A stretch of DNA of 64,000 nucleotides from Pseudoalteromonas neustonica (lineage in GTDB: Bacteria > Pseudomonadota > Gammaproteobacteria > Enterobacterales > Alteromonadaceae). Within the stretch, counting starts at the first letter, position 1. Every line of letters begins with the position of its first letter. This document shows positions 1 to 9,300 of the stretch, one piece after another. Both the position numbers and the translations under genes were made by a program. A model generated the notes under the pieces. It was not told the origin of the DNA, ran no database searches, and saw only the letters and a list, made by a program, of their open reading frames with translations. The DNA lies in NCBI RefSeq assembly GCF_001653135.1, contig NZ_BDDS01000001.1:1-64000 (forward strand), written 5' to 3'.

Positions 1-41
1 GTTAAGCTAACTTGTACTAATTACCCGTGAGGCTTAACCAT
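1..41 (+). rRNA. 23S ribosomal RNA, 3' end (partial)
   Basis: The first bases match the conserved 3' end of bacterial 23S rRNA: GTACTAATTACCCGTGAGG followed by CTTAACC. Most of the gene lies upstream of the window. Its position just before two 5S genes on the same strand fits a 16S-23S-5S operon. The exact 3' end is set by analogy to the E. coli 23S terminus. Confidence 0.85.
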
Positions 42-228
42 ACAACGCCAAACGCGTTTTATGTGACTGTTTAAGCGCAGAAGTTAAGATTGTAGGTCGT
101 GATTTATCGCGACAACTAAAGTAGATTTACTAACAGCTGTAAGCGATAAGCTTAAAGTTGTAAGAAGACAATTATCAGCATTTTCAAATTTTAGTTAGTG
201 CGTAGAGATACGAACTGACACCCAATTT

Positions 229-345
229 GCTTGGTGACAATAGCGTTTTGGACCCACCTGATCCCATGCCGAACTCAGTAGTGAAACGAAACAGCGCCGA
301 TGATAGTGTAGCATTTGTTATGTGAAAGTAGGTCATCGCCAGGCT
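229..345 (+). rRNA. 5S ribosomal RNA, copy 1
   Basis: Contains the conserved 5S core CCCATGCCGAACTCAG and AGCGCCGATG, with complementary ends (CTTGGTGAC near the start, GTCATCGCCAGG at the end). The length of about 117 nt is normal. It lies about 190 nt after the end of the 23S gene. Bases 231-343 are identical to 403-515. Confidence 0.95.
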
Positions 346-400
346 CCAAATTAAAAGTCGCATTGCGCAAATATAAAAATAAGAAAATAGAAAAGAATTT

Positions 401-517
401 TCTTGGTGACAATAGCGTTTTGGACCCACCTGATCCCATGCCGAACTCAGTAGTGAAACGAAACAGCGCCGATGATAGTGTAGCATTTGTTATGTGAAAG
501 TAGGTCATCGCCAGGAT
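401..517 (+). rRNA. 5S ribosomal RNA, copy 2 (tandem duplicate)
   Basis: Second complete 5S gene, identical to copy 1 over 113 nt (403-515). A spacer of about 55 nt (346-400) separates the copies. It is followed at once by an intrinsic terminator, so it is the last gene of the rRNA operon. Confidence 0.95.
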
Positions 518-530
518 TTAAATTAGAGAA

Positions 531-560
531 AGCCGCTTCAGAGATGAAGCGGCTTTTTTT
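531..560 (+). terminator. Intrinsic terminator of the rRNA operon
   Basis: Perfect 10-bp stem AGCCGCTTCA (531-540) and TGAAGCGGCT (545-554) with a GAGA tetraloop, followed by a run of seven T. Strong rho-independent terminator 14 nt after the second 5S gene. Confidence 0.95.
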
Positions 561-604
561 CGTTTGGAAGAAAGTGATGCAACCGGTCAATTAAAAAATA
601 AACA

Positions 605-823
605 GACTCATACTAATCGGCTTAAATATTTAACCATTCTAGCGGACTAAATAAAGCGCTAACTGCGTTAGTAATTTTTCATGTACGACTGCATGTATGC
701 AGGAGGTAGAGCAATGCAGGAGCAATTGCCGAGAACAACACCATGTCAAAATATCTGCCTTGTTATCACTGTATTTATCTTTCGCTATAAATGGTCATTA
801 ACTTAACACGATTGGTATCAGTC
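605..823. repeat. Putative non-coding inverted-repeat element A
   Basis: The ends are imperfect inverted repeats: GACTCATACTAATCG (605-619) and CGATTGGTATCAGTC (809-823), 13 of 15 positions complementary. The 219-bp interval has no convincing ORF. The ends share an ATACCAAT-like core with the arms around 877 and 1307. This suggests a dispersed palindromic or MITE-like element, but no other copy is in the window, so family membership is an inference. Confidence 0.4.
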
Positions 824-957
824 GTAGCATGAGGGATTGCGGCCGAACACGAGAGAATTGAAAGGAAGGCTATTATACCAATCTGCATAAATATTTGAAC
901 AATTTAACGAATTAAATCAAGACTATAATGTCGTTAAAGATTTTTTATTTAGAACAA

Positions 958-1227
958 CTAGGGCGTGTTGACCTTTCGTGATTGATTTTGCAGCAGTATG
1001 TTTGGTATTTAGGCAAGGCAGAGCCTATGTCGTGTGGTTGTTCCCCATAAATAGGCGATAACGCAGTATAAATGCCAAACATGCGCTGCCCAAAGGGTTC
1101 TTCCTAGGGGCGATTGACTCTTTGTTGCTCGGTTTTTACTTAGCCCGCTAGGTTACAAACCTCGCGCCGCGATTAAATCGCCCCTAGATTGAACAAATTT
1201 CAATCCACAAAGGTCAACACGCCCTAG
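958..1227. mobile_element. MITE-like element with 27-bp terminal inverted repeats
   Basis: The left end CTAGGGCGTGTTGACCTTT (958-976) is the exact reverse complement of 1209-1227; extended to 27 bp the arms differ at three positions. Two further inverted-repeat pairs lie inside: about 991-1011 against 1068-1089 (imperfect), and CTAGGGGCGATT (1104-1115) against AATCGCCCCTAG (1176-1187, perfect). There is no ORF of useful size, so the element is non-autonomous. CTAG at both outer ends could be a 4-bp target duplication as made by IS5-type elements; a TA duplication as made by IS630/Tc1 elements fits equally. A similar right end recurs at 26579-26625. Confidence 0.65.
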
Positions 1228-1464
1228 ATATAAAAATTTTTGTCTAGTTATAGCGCAATTTTCTTGTCATTAAATAGACCCCATATCTACGCTGATTGGT
1301 ATTACATCAGAGATATACCCTATAACAGGATGAAGGGTGATGTAGCTTTTTAATTTTGAAGAACTTTTTCTTTGTGAAATTTACAATTAGAGTAACAAAG
1401 TTACCTCGTTTGAAGTTAACATGATAGAATTTTATCTCTCTTTACAATTCCAGTGAGGGTCAAA

Positions 1465-2388
1465 TTGCCTACCTCTGATTATCAACAAGTATTAAATGAC
1501 ATCACCGCAGATGTACAGCCATTACTCTCACAGGGTAAAGTTGCTGATTATATTCCTGCGTTAGCTGAAGTGGATGCTAATCAATTTTCAATTGCGATTT
1601 ACACAACTGACGGTCAGACATTCTGTGCTGGTGATTGCTCCAAACGTTTTACAATTCAATCAGTCTCCAAAGTGATGACTTTAACGCTAGCGTTACAACG
1701 CTATGGTGACGAGTTATGGGAGAGAGTAGGTAAAGAGCCATCAGGAACTGCATTTAACTCGCTAACGCAGCTTGAGTTTGAAAAAGGTATACCACGTAAC
1801 CCTTTTATTAATGCAGGTGCGATCGTGACCTGTGATGCGCTATATAGTCGATTATCGGCACCGATGCATTCCATGTTAGAAGCGTTTAGAGCTTTATCAG
1901 GAAATAAAACGATTCGTATCGATAAAAAAGTTGCTAGCTCTGAGTATGAGTTTCGTCACCGTAATGCCGCGATGGGGCATTTGATGAAGTCCTTTGGTAA
2001 CTTTAATAATGAAGTTGATGATGTATTGTGGGCATACTTTAACTTTTGTGCGATAGAGTTAAACTGCATTGAACTAGCTAAAGCGTATAATTTTTTAGCA
2101 AATAAGGGGGTTGATAATACTTCAAACCGCCAAGTCCTTTCTAGCCTTCAGAGTAAGCAACTAAATTCATTGTTGTTTACGAGTGGCTTATATGATGCAG
2201 CTGGGGACTTTGGTTATAGGGTTGGAATGCCTGGAAAGTCAGGTGTGTCAGGAACAATTTTAGCCGTTTTACCTAATAAATTTACAGTGGCTGTGTGGTC
2301 CCCTGGGTTAAATTCATTTGGTAATTCTGTTGCGGGAATAGCAGCATTGGAGCTGCTATCTAATAAGCTTGATATCTCTATATTTTAA
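1465..2388 (+). CDS. glsA: Glutaminase (serine-dependent)
   Basis: Hydrolyses L-glutamine to glutamate and ammonia in the cytoplasm; the fold is related to serine beta-lactamases. The SxxK catalytic motif is S66-V-S-K69, within RFTIQSVSK. The conserved blocks GKVADYIPALA, NPFINAGAI and PGKSGVSG are all present. The length of 307 residues is normal for the family. I chose the TTG at 1465 because a GAGG Shine-Dalgarno sits about 6 nt upstream; the in-frame GTG at 1453 would add four residues but has no ribosome-binding site. Monocistronic; its 3' end faces gsk, 16 nt away, with no clear terminator between. Confidence 0.93.
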   Translation: MPTSDYQQVLNDITADVQPLLSQGKVADYIPALAEVDANQFSIAIYTTDGQTFCAGDCSKRFTIQSVSKVMTLTLALQRYGDELWERVGKEPSGTAFNSLTQLEFEKGIPRNPFINAGAIVTCDALYSRLSAPMHSMLEAFRALSGNKTIRIDKKVASSEYEFRHRNAAMGHLMKSFGNFNNEVDDVLWAYFNFCAIELNCIELAKAYNFLANKGVDNTSNRQVLSSLQSKQLNSLLFTSGLYDAAGDFGYRVGMPGKSGVSGTILAVLPNKFTVAVWSPGLNSFGNSVAGIAALELLSNKLDISIF

Positions 2389-2404
2389 ATAAATACCAAG
2401 GGGG

Positions 2405-3709
2405 CTATTGTTCCCAATAAACTTGTTCAAGGCAATCTTCTCGCTCCGGTAAGCCACGAGATAGACGAGGGGAGTGCTGAACCAATACTTCAAAGCTAGC
2501 TCGGTTAGCATACTTACTTATTTGTGATAATGATGAGTAAGTCATTGCTGGTTGTTGGTGCTTAGCTGAATTACCTACATTGAGTTTATGATAAACATTT
2601 GCAGATAAGTCATGTAATACGGCTGCTAATGCGCAATCACCTGCACCATTGGTATTTTTAATCGAGTCTGGGCCACCCATAAATGGTGCTGTGTGGCTAT
2701 ATGCACGGGTAGGCTGTTGACAGTCAACTTTGCGCATAGCACGAGAAAATTCATAGCGATTGAAATCTGGTATTGCGCCAGGTAATAATGGGTACTCAGT
2801 TTCTCGTTTAAACTGCTCATCGATATAGCCCGCCATAAATAAGCCTTTCTCACCTGCGGTACAGATCACTAAATCGACCCAATCAAGTGCTTTATCTGCG
2901 GCGAGCAGAGGGTCTTCAAAGCCTGTTATTGCAAGCCCTTCTTCCTCATTCATTGCCAAAATATCAACGTGCTTATCGACAAAGTTCGCCCACCAAGTAG
3001 GGTCTTGTTCGATTAAGAATTTAGTCCCTAATGTAAGTACTACCGGTACGTCGGCATCATTGGCATATTTGACCGCTTGCATTGTAGCTTCGGTCATAGT
3101 TTCATTGCCTTGTGTACGCATAAGGTAAGCACTTATCACTAACGCAGATGAGTTTTCGATGAGGTTTTGATCGATTGATTCAGGACGTAAATGATTCATT
3201 AAACCTGCGCTGATCGCAAAGGTACGTTCACCAGTATCGTCAATGAGTGTGAAACAACGACCGATTGGACCATCTACAGGTTGCAGATAATCTAGATCTA
3301 CGCGACTTGAGGTGTTGCATAAAAAACGATAGGCGTAGCTACCAATTTTAATATTTTCGCTCATCACGCCCAACAGTACAGAGCGATCATCTGCTAGTAC
3401 TGAGTAGTTGTGCATGGTATTGCCAATGGTACCACCGGCAAACTCATAATCGATCATGTCGTTGAGTTTTAAACGATCATATAATGCATTGGTTATGTCA
3501 TTATCAATAACCTGCGACATACCTCGGCGCAGTTGAAATTCGTCTAGGAAAGCTTGATCGACTTTAGCTTCTATATCAACTACGATTTGATCTATACCTG
3601 TGATGTAGCTGCGGTGCAACCTATCACTGGCATTGAGTTGATTAGTAAGTGGATCTTTTGCTTCCACTGGAAAATAATGTTTATGCCTGCGGCGTCCAGG
3701 AAATTTCAT
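2405..3709 (-). CDS. gsk: Inosine-guanosine kinase
   Basis: PfkB/ribokinase-family kinase that phosphorylates guanosine and inosine in purine salvage. The protein has 434 residues, the same length as E. coli Gsk, and begins with the same MKFPG sequence. Long identical blocks include FAGGTIGNTMHNYSVLADD (about 90-108) and DGPIGRCFTLI. The PfkB catalytic signature NTNGAGD ends at D358. The position after it is Cys where E. coli has Gly, a minor change. It is convergent with the glutaminase gene and divergent from tadA. Confidence 0.96.
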   Translation of the reverse strand: MKFPGRRRHKHYFPVEAKDPLTNQLNASDRLHRSYITGIDQIVVDIEAKVDQAFLDEFQLRRGMSQVIDNDITNALYDRLKLNDMIDYEFAGGTIGNTMHNYSVLADDRSVLLGVMSENIKIGSYAYRFLCNTSSRVDLDYLQPVDGPIGRCFTLIDDTGERTFAISAGLMNHLRPESIDQNLIENSSALVISAYLMRTQGNETMTEATMQAVKYANDADVPVVLTLGTKFLIEQDPTWWANFVDKHVDILAMNEEEGLAITGFEDPLLAADKALDWVDLVICTAGEKGLFMAGYIDEQFKRETEYPLLPGAIPDFNRYEFSRAMRKVDCQQPTRAYSHTAPFMGGPDSIKNTNGAGDCALAAVLHDLSANVYHKLNVGNSAKHQQPAMTYSSLSQISKYANRASFEVLVQHSPRLSRGLPEREDCLEQVYWEQ

Positions 3710-3830
3710 TTGCTACCCGTGTGTTGTGAGCTAAATAAAAAAAGCGAGGGATTATATCGCAAGTTGCACTGTATGAGCCATGCTAAAGCGGTTTTAATTT
3801 GTTTTATTTTTATCACTAATCAGTATGGTT

Positions 3831-3859
3831 ATGATTTTATATCTCTAAATGAGTATAAT
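3831..3859 (+). promoter_or_regulatory. Candidate sigma-70 promoter of tadA
   Basis: A consensus -10 box TATAAT (3854-3859) lies 30 nt before the tadA start codon. The matching -35 position (3831-3836, ATGATT) is poor, with a 17-bp spacer. Support rests on the -10 box alone. Confidence 0.4.
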
Positions 3860-3888
3860 TAAACAATAATTAGCAAAAGATTAAGTCA

Positions 3889-4392
3889 ATGAGTGAGCTA
3901 TTGAACGACCAATACTGGATGACACAGGCCTTAGAGTTCGCAAAAAAAGCTGAGCAGCTAAATGAAATTCCCGTCGGTGCGGTGCTGGTCAAAGACAACC
4001 AGTTTATTGCTGCTGGTTATAATCGATCTATTACAGATAATGATCCTTCAGCACATGCTGAAATGATTGCGATACGTGAAGGCGGTAAGGTGCTTAATAA
4101 TTATCGCCTTATTGACTGTACGTTATACGTAACCTTAGAGCCTTGCTCTATGTGTGCAGGATTATTGGTACACAGTCGGATTAAGCGTTTGGTATTTGGT
4201 GCGGCGGATGAAAAAACAGGATCTGCCGGCTCTATAATGAACTTATTGCAAGATTGTAGATTAAACCATCAAGTTGAAGTTGAAGCTGGGGTATTAAGTG
4301 ATTTATGCGGTCAAACCATTTCAGATTTTTTTAAACGTCGCCGAGGAGAAATAAAAGCTGCAAAGCAGGCATTGCGAGACCTGAAGGTTTAA
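3889..4392 (+). CDS. tadA: tRNA adenosine(34) deaminase
   Basis: Zinc enzyme that converts the wobble adenosine of tRNA-Arg(ACG) to inosine; essential in most bacteria. The cytidine-deaminase-type motif H56-A-E58 supplies a zinc ligand and the catalytic glutamate, and P86-C-S-M-C90 supplies the two zinc cysteines. The length of 167 residues matches E. coli TadA. Divergent from gsk. Its stop codon overlaps, in antisense, the stop of the small arginine-rich ORF at 4389-4556. Confidence 0.96.
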   Translation: MSELLNDQYWMTQALEFAKKAEQLNEIPVGAVLVKDNQFIAAGYNRSITDNDPSAHAEMIAIREGGKVLNNYRLIDCTLYVTLEPCSMCAGLLVHSRIKRLVFGAADEKTGSAGSIMNLLQDCRLNHQVEVEAGVLSDLCGQTISDFFKRRRGEIKAAKQALRDLKV

Positions 4393-4556
4393 CCTACAGG
4401 GGCTGCAACGTTTAATTCCGCCATTTGTTGCATGGCAAACATTCTACGACGCCAAATTACTTTTTTCTGCAGGTTACGCAGCATTATTCTGCGACGGGTA
4501 GATGATGAATAAATAACATTCCGTTTAAACGAATGTGTGCGACGACGTTTCAGCAT
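4389..4556 (-). CDS. Small arginine-rich protein (55 aa), function unknown
   Basis: An ORF of 56 codons that begins MLKRRRTHSFKR. Fifteen of the first 38 residues are Lys or Arg, with three Arg triplets; the tail is uncharged and Ala/Met-rich. It has its own AGGGG Shine-Dalgarno 5 nt before the ATG and a consensus -10 box (TATAAT, minus strand 4603-4598), so it looks like a real gene. Its stop overlaps the tadA stop by 4 nt in antisense. The charge pattern suggests binding to RNA or to the ribosome, but I recognise no family. Confidence 0.72.
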   Translation of the reverse strand: MLKRRRTHSFKRNVIYSSSTRRRIMLRNLQKKVIWRRRMFAMQQMAELNVAAPVG

Positions 4557-4597
4557 GGTTTCCCCTGAAAATGTGAGAGTGAGAAAGATATAATTTA

Positions 4598-4603
4598 ATT
4601 ATA
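4598..4603 (-). promoter_or_regulatory. Candidate -10 box of the small arginine-rich gene
   Basis: A consensus TATAAT on the minus strand (4603 to 4598), about 42 nt before the ATG at 4556. No good -35 box is visible at the usual distance, so the call is tentative. Confidence 0.35.
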
Positions 4604-4709
4604 TACTTGATACTACACATTAGTGATCATTTGGTGACAAGTAAATAGATATTTTAGTTTGTACTGTTTTATCTTATTTAAAGTTGTGTGAGTCGCACTA
4701 TGCTCTACT

Positions 4710-6164
4710 TTATTGCTTACTTTTAGTCATTACAGGTGCTTTTATTTGACCTTTTTTAGGTTCCGTCTTGTCATTATTTAGATCTGTAGGAGCTAGCAGT
4801 ATTGGTGCTTCATTAATCGCATTATTTTCATCCAACCAAACTAACGCATCATAATAGCGACGAATATTGTCTACATACTTAACTGCAACATCACCGCGAG
4901 AATAGCCATACTTGGTTTTTCGGTAATAACGCTTTTTAATGAGTAGCGGCAATCGTTTTTTTACATCAGCCCACTTATCAGGGCTGGCGCCTTGTTGCTC
5001 CGTTATTATGCGGGCATCATTTACATGACCCCAACCAATATTGTATGAGGCTAAAGCCAACCAAGTACGATCAGGTTGTGGAACTCTATCTGGAATTCTT
5101 TTTACAAGTTTAGCTAAGTACTCAGAGCCTCCTTTTATATTTTGCTCTGGCGCTAGGCGGTTAGTTACACCCACTTGTTTTGCTGTATTACGCGTTAGCA
5201 TCATAATACCGCGCACACCTGTCGGCGACCTCGCTCGTGGATTCCACATGGACTCTTGATAGCTTAAAGCCGCTAATAAGCGCCAATCTAAGCTGCCAGC
5301 ATATTGCTCAAACCAAGGTTGATATTTAGGGAGTGTTTCTTTAATTGCCTCTATATAGGCAAGCGTATTCACATAATTGAACTGACGTACATGACCAAAG
5401 TATTTCTCTTCTAAAACATATAGTTGATTGTTTTGTTTGGCATCACCAAAAAATGGCACCATTAACGCATATAAGGAATCATCACCATCTTTACGCAATA
5501 ACCACGCAATAGGATCGTTGCGAGTAACAGAAAAACCAATACTTAGATTGGGGTGGTAACGTCGAAATAGTGAAAGCGTATGAGAATCTGCAAGTGTGTA
5601 ATCTATTTCGCCATCTATCACTGCTTGTAATAGCTCTTCTTCATCAAGATCTTCAGTTTCTTGCCAACTAATATCTGGGTGCGTGTTTTTTATCTGCTGC
5701 AATGCTAATGAATGGCTACTTTTTGAAAGGACAGTTAGGTTACCTGTTAGATCATCAAAGTCACGTGGGCGAACTCGACCTTGTTTATAAACAAGCTTTT
5801 GACTTATTGTGCGGTAGGTTGGACCAAATCGATAGTCTTGGGCTCTGACTTTATTATAGGTTAAACCAGAGGCTATTAAATCTAAATCACCACTATCAAG
5901 GCGTGAGAACATATCTGATAAATTAAAAAACGGCACCATTTCCAGTTCAACACCAAGGTGATTAGCAAACTCTTGCGCAAGTTCGTATTCAAAGCCTTGC
6001 TCACCTTGGACTGCTTGGTAATAGTTACTTGCGCCCGCGAGGGTGCCTACTCTGATTTTATTTTGAGTTTTTATCTGGCTGAGTTGAGATTGTTGCTGCT
6101 GCATATCGCATGCACACAAAAACATTACTAACGTAATGATTGTAATTAGCTTTTGTTTGAACAT
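4710..6164 (-). CDS. mltF: Membrane-bound lytic murein transglycosylase F
   Basis: Outer-membrane lipoprotein that cleaves peptidoglycan glycan strands to 1,6-anhydro ends. The signal peptide ends in a lipobox Leu-Cys-Ala-Cys, with C19 the likely lipidated residue. Residues of about 35-265 form a periplasmic binding-protein (SBP_bac_3) domain. A lysozyme-like SLT domain follows, with catalytic E304 in the motif YQES. The length of 484 residues is slightly below E. coli MltF (518). It is divergent from purL, the same neighbourhood as in E. coli, which supports orthology. Confidence 0.94.
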   Translation of the reverse strand: MFKQKLITIITLVMFLCACDMQQQQSQLSQIKTQNKIRVGTLAGASNYYQAVQGEQGFEYELAQEFANHLGVELEMVPFFNLSDMFSRLDSGDLDLIASGLTYNKVRAQDYRFGPTYRTISQKLVYKQGRVRPRDFDDLTGNLTVLSKSSHSLALQQIKNTHPDISWQETEDLDEEELLQAVIDGEIDYTLADSHTLSLFRRYHPNLSIGFSVTRNDPIAWLLRKDGDDSLYALMVPFFGDAKQNNQLYVLEEKYFGHVRQFNYVNTLAYIEAIKETLPKYQPWFEQYAGSLDWRLLAALSYQESMWNPRARSPTGVRGIMMLTRNTAKQVGVTNRLAPEQNIKGGSEYLAKLVKRIPDRVPQPDRTWLALASYNIGWGHVNDARIITEQQGASPDKWADVKKRLPLLIKKRYYRKTKYGYSRGDVAVKYVDNIRRYYDALVWLDENNAINEAPILLAPTDLNNDKTEPKKGQIKAPVMTKSKQ

Positions 6165-6205
6165 AGCGAGCCCCTTAAATCCAATAATACACTTATATCA
6201 AAACT

Positions 6206-6222
6206 AAGTGATGACGTCACTT
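6206..6222. promoter_or_regulatory. Palindromic site in the mltF-purL intergenic region
   Basis: The arms AAGTGA (6206-6211) and TCACTT (6217-6222) flank TGACG; the central TGACGTCA is itself a perfect palindrome. It lies 42 nt upstream of mltF and about 150 nt upstream of purL. It does not match the E. coli PurR consensus. A regulator site is possible but unproven. Confidence 0.3.
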
Positions 6223-6298
6223 GGCGATTGGTTTTATTGCGTTTATTCCCTGTAGTATAAAATTTAGAAGATAATTTGATGAAAAGTGTAATTTTGAG

Positions 6299-6327
6299 TT
6301 AAATATGAACCCTATTTGAACTATAAT
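6299..6327 (+). promoter_or_regulatory. Candidate sigma-70 promoter of purL
   Basis: A consensus -10 TATAAT (6322-6327), with a weak TTAAAT -35 (6299-6304) and a 17-bp spacer, 47 nt before the chosen purL start. I see no PurR box beside it. Confidence 0.45.
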
Positions 6328-6374
6328 GGCCGTCTAAAATATCGTTCAATCCCTAACCCCGGATGAAAATACCT

Positions 6375-9300
6375 ATGTTGATCCTTCGTGGTGCACCAGC
6401 ACTTTCCGATTTTAGAGTTCAGAAAATTTTAGCCCGTTGCCAACAGGCGCAACTTCCAGTCACTAATGTATACGCTGAGTATGCACACTTTGCAGATCTA
6501 ACTGCAGAGCTTTCAAGTGACGAGCAAATTAAGCTTGAGAAGTTACTTACCTATGGTCCAACGATTGCCGAACATACACCAGCAGGAACATTGGTGTTAG
6601 TAACACCTCGTCCTGGCACAATCTCGCCATGGGCTTCAAAAGCGACGGATATTGCACATAATTGTGGGTTAACTCAAGTACACCGTGTTGAGCGTGGCAT
6701 TGCTTATTATGTTGAAGGCGATTTAAACGCCGAACAATTAAACCAAACTGCCGCTTTATTACACGATCGTATGACTGAGGCAACGCATAGCGCATTTGGT
6801 GACGCTGCTAAGTTGTTCCGTACCGACGCACCGAGCCAAATGTCATCGGTTGACATTTTAGGTGGTGGACGTGAAGCACTTGCTAAAGCAAACGTTGAGC
6901 AAGGTTTTGCGCTTGCTGATGATGAAATTGATTATTTGGTAGAAAACTTCCAAAAGTTAGGGCGTAACCCGAACGACATCGAATTATTTATGTTTGCACA
7001 AGCAAACTCAGAGCATTGTCGTCATAAAATATTTAATGCAGATTGGACTATTGATGGTGTAGTACAGCCAAAATCACTGTTTAAGATGATTAAGAACACT
7101 TATGAGCTTAACCCTGAAAACGTGTTATCTGCTTATAAAGATAACGCAGCAGTAATGAAAGGTTCTAAAGCAGGTCGTTTCTTCCCAAATGTTGAAGGCG
7201 AATACGCGTATCATCAAGAGAATATTGAAATCCTGATGAAAGTTGAAACGCACAATCACCCAACAGCAATAGCCCCATTCTCTGGTGCAGCAACGGGGTC
7301 TGGTGGTGAAATTCGTGATGAAGGCGCAACGGGTCGCGGCTCTAAGCCTAAAGCGGGTTTAGTTGGCTTTACTGTATCTAACTTACGTATCCCTGGTTAC
7401 GAGCAACCGTGGGAAACTGATTTTGGTAAACCTGCGCGTATCGTTACTGCGCTAGACATTATGACAGAGGGGCCATTAGGTGGCGCTGCGTTTAATAATG
7501 AATTTGGTCGTCCAAACTTAGTTGGTTACTTCCGTACCTATGAAGAAGAAGTGACAAGTCATAATGGTCTAGAGGTACGTGGTTACCATAAGCCTATTAT
7601 GCTGGCTGGTGGTTTAGGTAATATTCGTACTGATCATGTGCAAAAAGGTGAAATCCCTGTTGGCGCTAAGCTGATTGCACTCGGTGGTCCTGCGATGAAC
7701 ATTGGTTTAGGTGGCGGTGCTGCTTCATCAATGGCGTCAGGCCAATCAAACGAAGATTTAGATTTTGCTTCAGTACAACGTGAAAATCCAGAAATGGAAC
7801 GCCGTTGCCAAGAAGTAATCGATAAGTGTTGGCAGTTAGGTGATGATAACCCAATCGCGTTTATCCATGATGTGGGCGCAGGCGGTTTATCGAATGCATT
7901 CCCTGAACTTGTAAATGACGGTGGCCGTGGTGGTAAATTCCAGTTACGTGATATTCCGAATGATGAGCCGGGCATGGCACCACATGAAATTTGGTGTAAC
8001 GAATCTCAAGAGCGCTATGTACTTGCTGTAGGCGTTGAAAACTTTGACCGTTTTGAAGCTATTTGTAAGCGCGAACGTGCACAGTATGCCGTGATTGGTG
8101 AAGCCACTGAAGAGCGTCATTTAACTGTTGCTGACAGTCATTTTGATAATAACCCAGTTGATTTACCATTAGATGTATTACTAGGTAAAGCACCTAAAAT
8201 GCACCGTGAAGCACAATCAAAGCAAGTTGTAGGTCAAGCACTAGACACAACGAGTATTGATGTAAGTGAAGCGGCAACACGTTTATTACGTTTGCCAGCG
8301 ATTGCTGAAAAAACGTTCTTAATTACCATTGGCGACCGTTCAGTAACAGGTCTAGTAGCACGCGACCAAATGGTTGGTCCGTGGCAAGTACCAGTGGCTA
8401 ACTGTGCAGTGACAGCTGCTACATATGATACTTACCATGGTGAAGCTATGTCACTTGGTGAGCGCACGCCAGCGGCATTACTTAACTACGGTGCATCAGC
8501 ACGTTTAGCGGTGGCTGAGTCATTAACTAATATTGCGTGTGCTAATATCGGTAGCCTTGAAAACATTAAGCTTTCAGCAAACTGGATGGCTGCAGCAGGT
8601 CACCCAGGTGAAGATGCTGGTTTGTATGAAGCAGTAAAAGCTGTGGGCGAAGAACTTTGTCCTGCGCTTGGCTTAACTATTCCAGTGGGTAAAGACTCTA
8701 TGTCGATGAAAACCCAATGGGATGAAAGTGGTGAGCAAAAATCAGTAACCGCACCATTATCATTGATAATCACTGCATTTGGCCGTGTTGATGATGTGCG
8801 TAAAACGGTTACTCCGCAACTACGTACAGATAAAGGCGAAACGTCACTTATCTTAGTTGACTTAGGCGCGGGTAAAAATCGTATGGGCGCATCAAGCCTT
8901 GCGCAAGTTTATAAGCAATTGGGTGATGTAACACCTGATGTTGATAGCCCTGAGTTATTAAAAGGCTTCTACAATGCAATGCAAGCGCTAGTCGCCGATA
9001 GCAAGCTACTTGCTTATCATGACCGTTCAGACGGTGGTTTATTTACCACTGTAGCTGAAATGGCATTTGCGGGTCACACCGGCGTTACTGTAAACCTTGA
9101 CGGTTTAACAGGTTCAGATATCGAAGCGCTTTACAACGAAGAGCTTGGTGCTGTTATTCAAGTAGCTAATAGTGATTTAGCTGCTGTGAATGCGGTATTT
9201 GCAGAGCATGGTATTACTGCAATCAGTCATGAGATTGGTACGCTAAACAAAGATGATACCGTGGTATTTAATCGCGGTGGCAACGCTGTATTAAGTAATA

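Larger units (their letters stand above)
560..1464. other. Gene-poor region between the rRNA operon and glutaminase
   Basis: About 900 nt without a supportable gene. It holds the two inverted-repeat elements listed separately. The second lies between outer arms with the cores ATACCAATCTGC (about 877-888) and GCTGATTGGTAT (1294-1305), as if inserted inside an older palindromic element. I see no tRNA and no strong promoter for the downstream gene. Confidence 0.6.

Noticed and set aside
184..508. ORFs of 60-100 codons across the two 5S genes on both strands
   Set aside because: They lie inside the rRNA genes and repeat because the 5S copies are identical; no ribosome-binding site.
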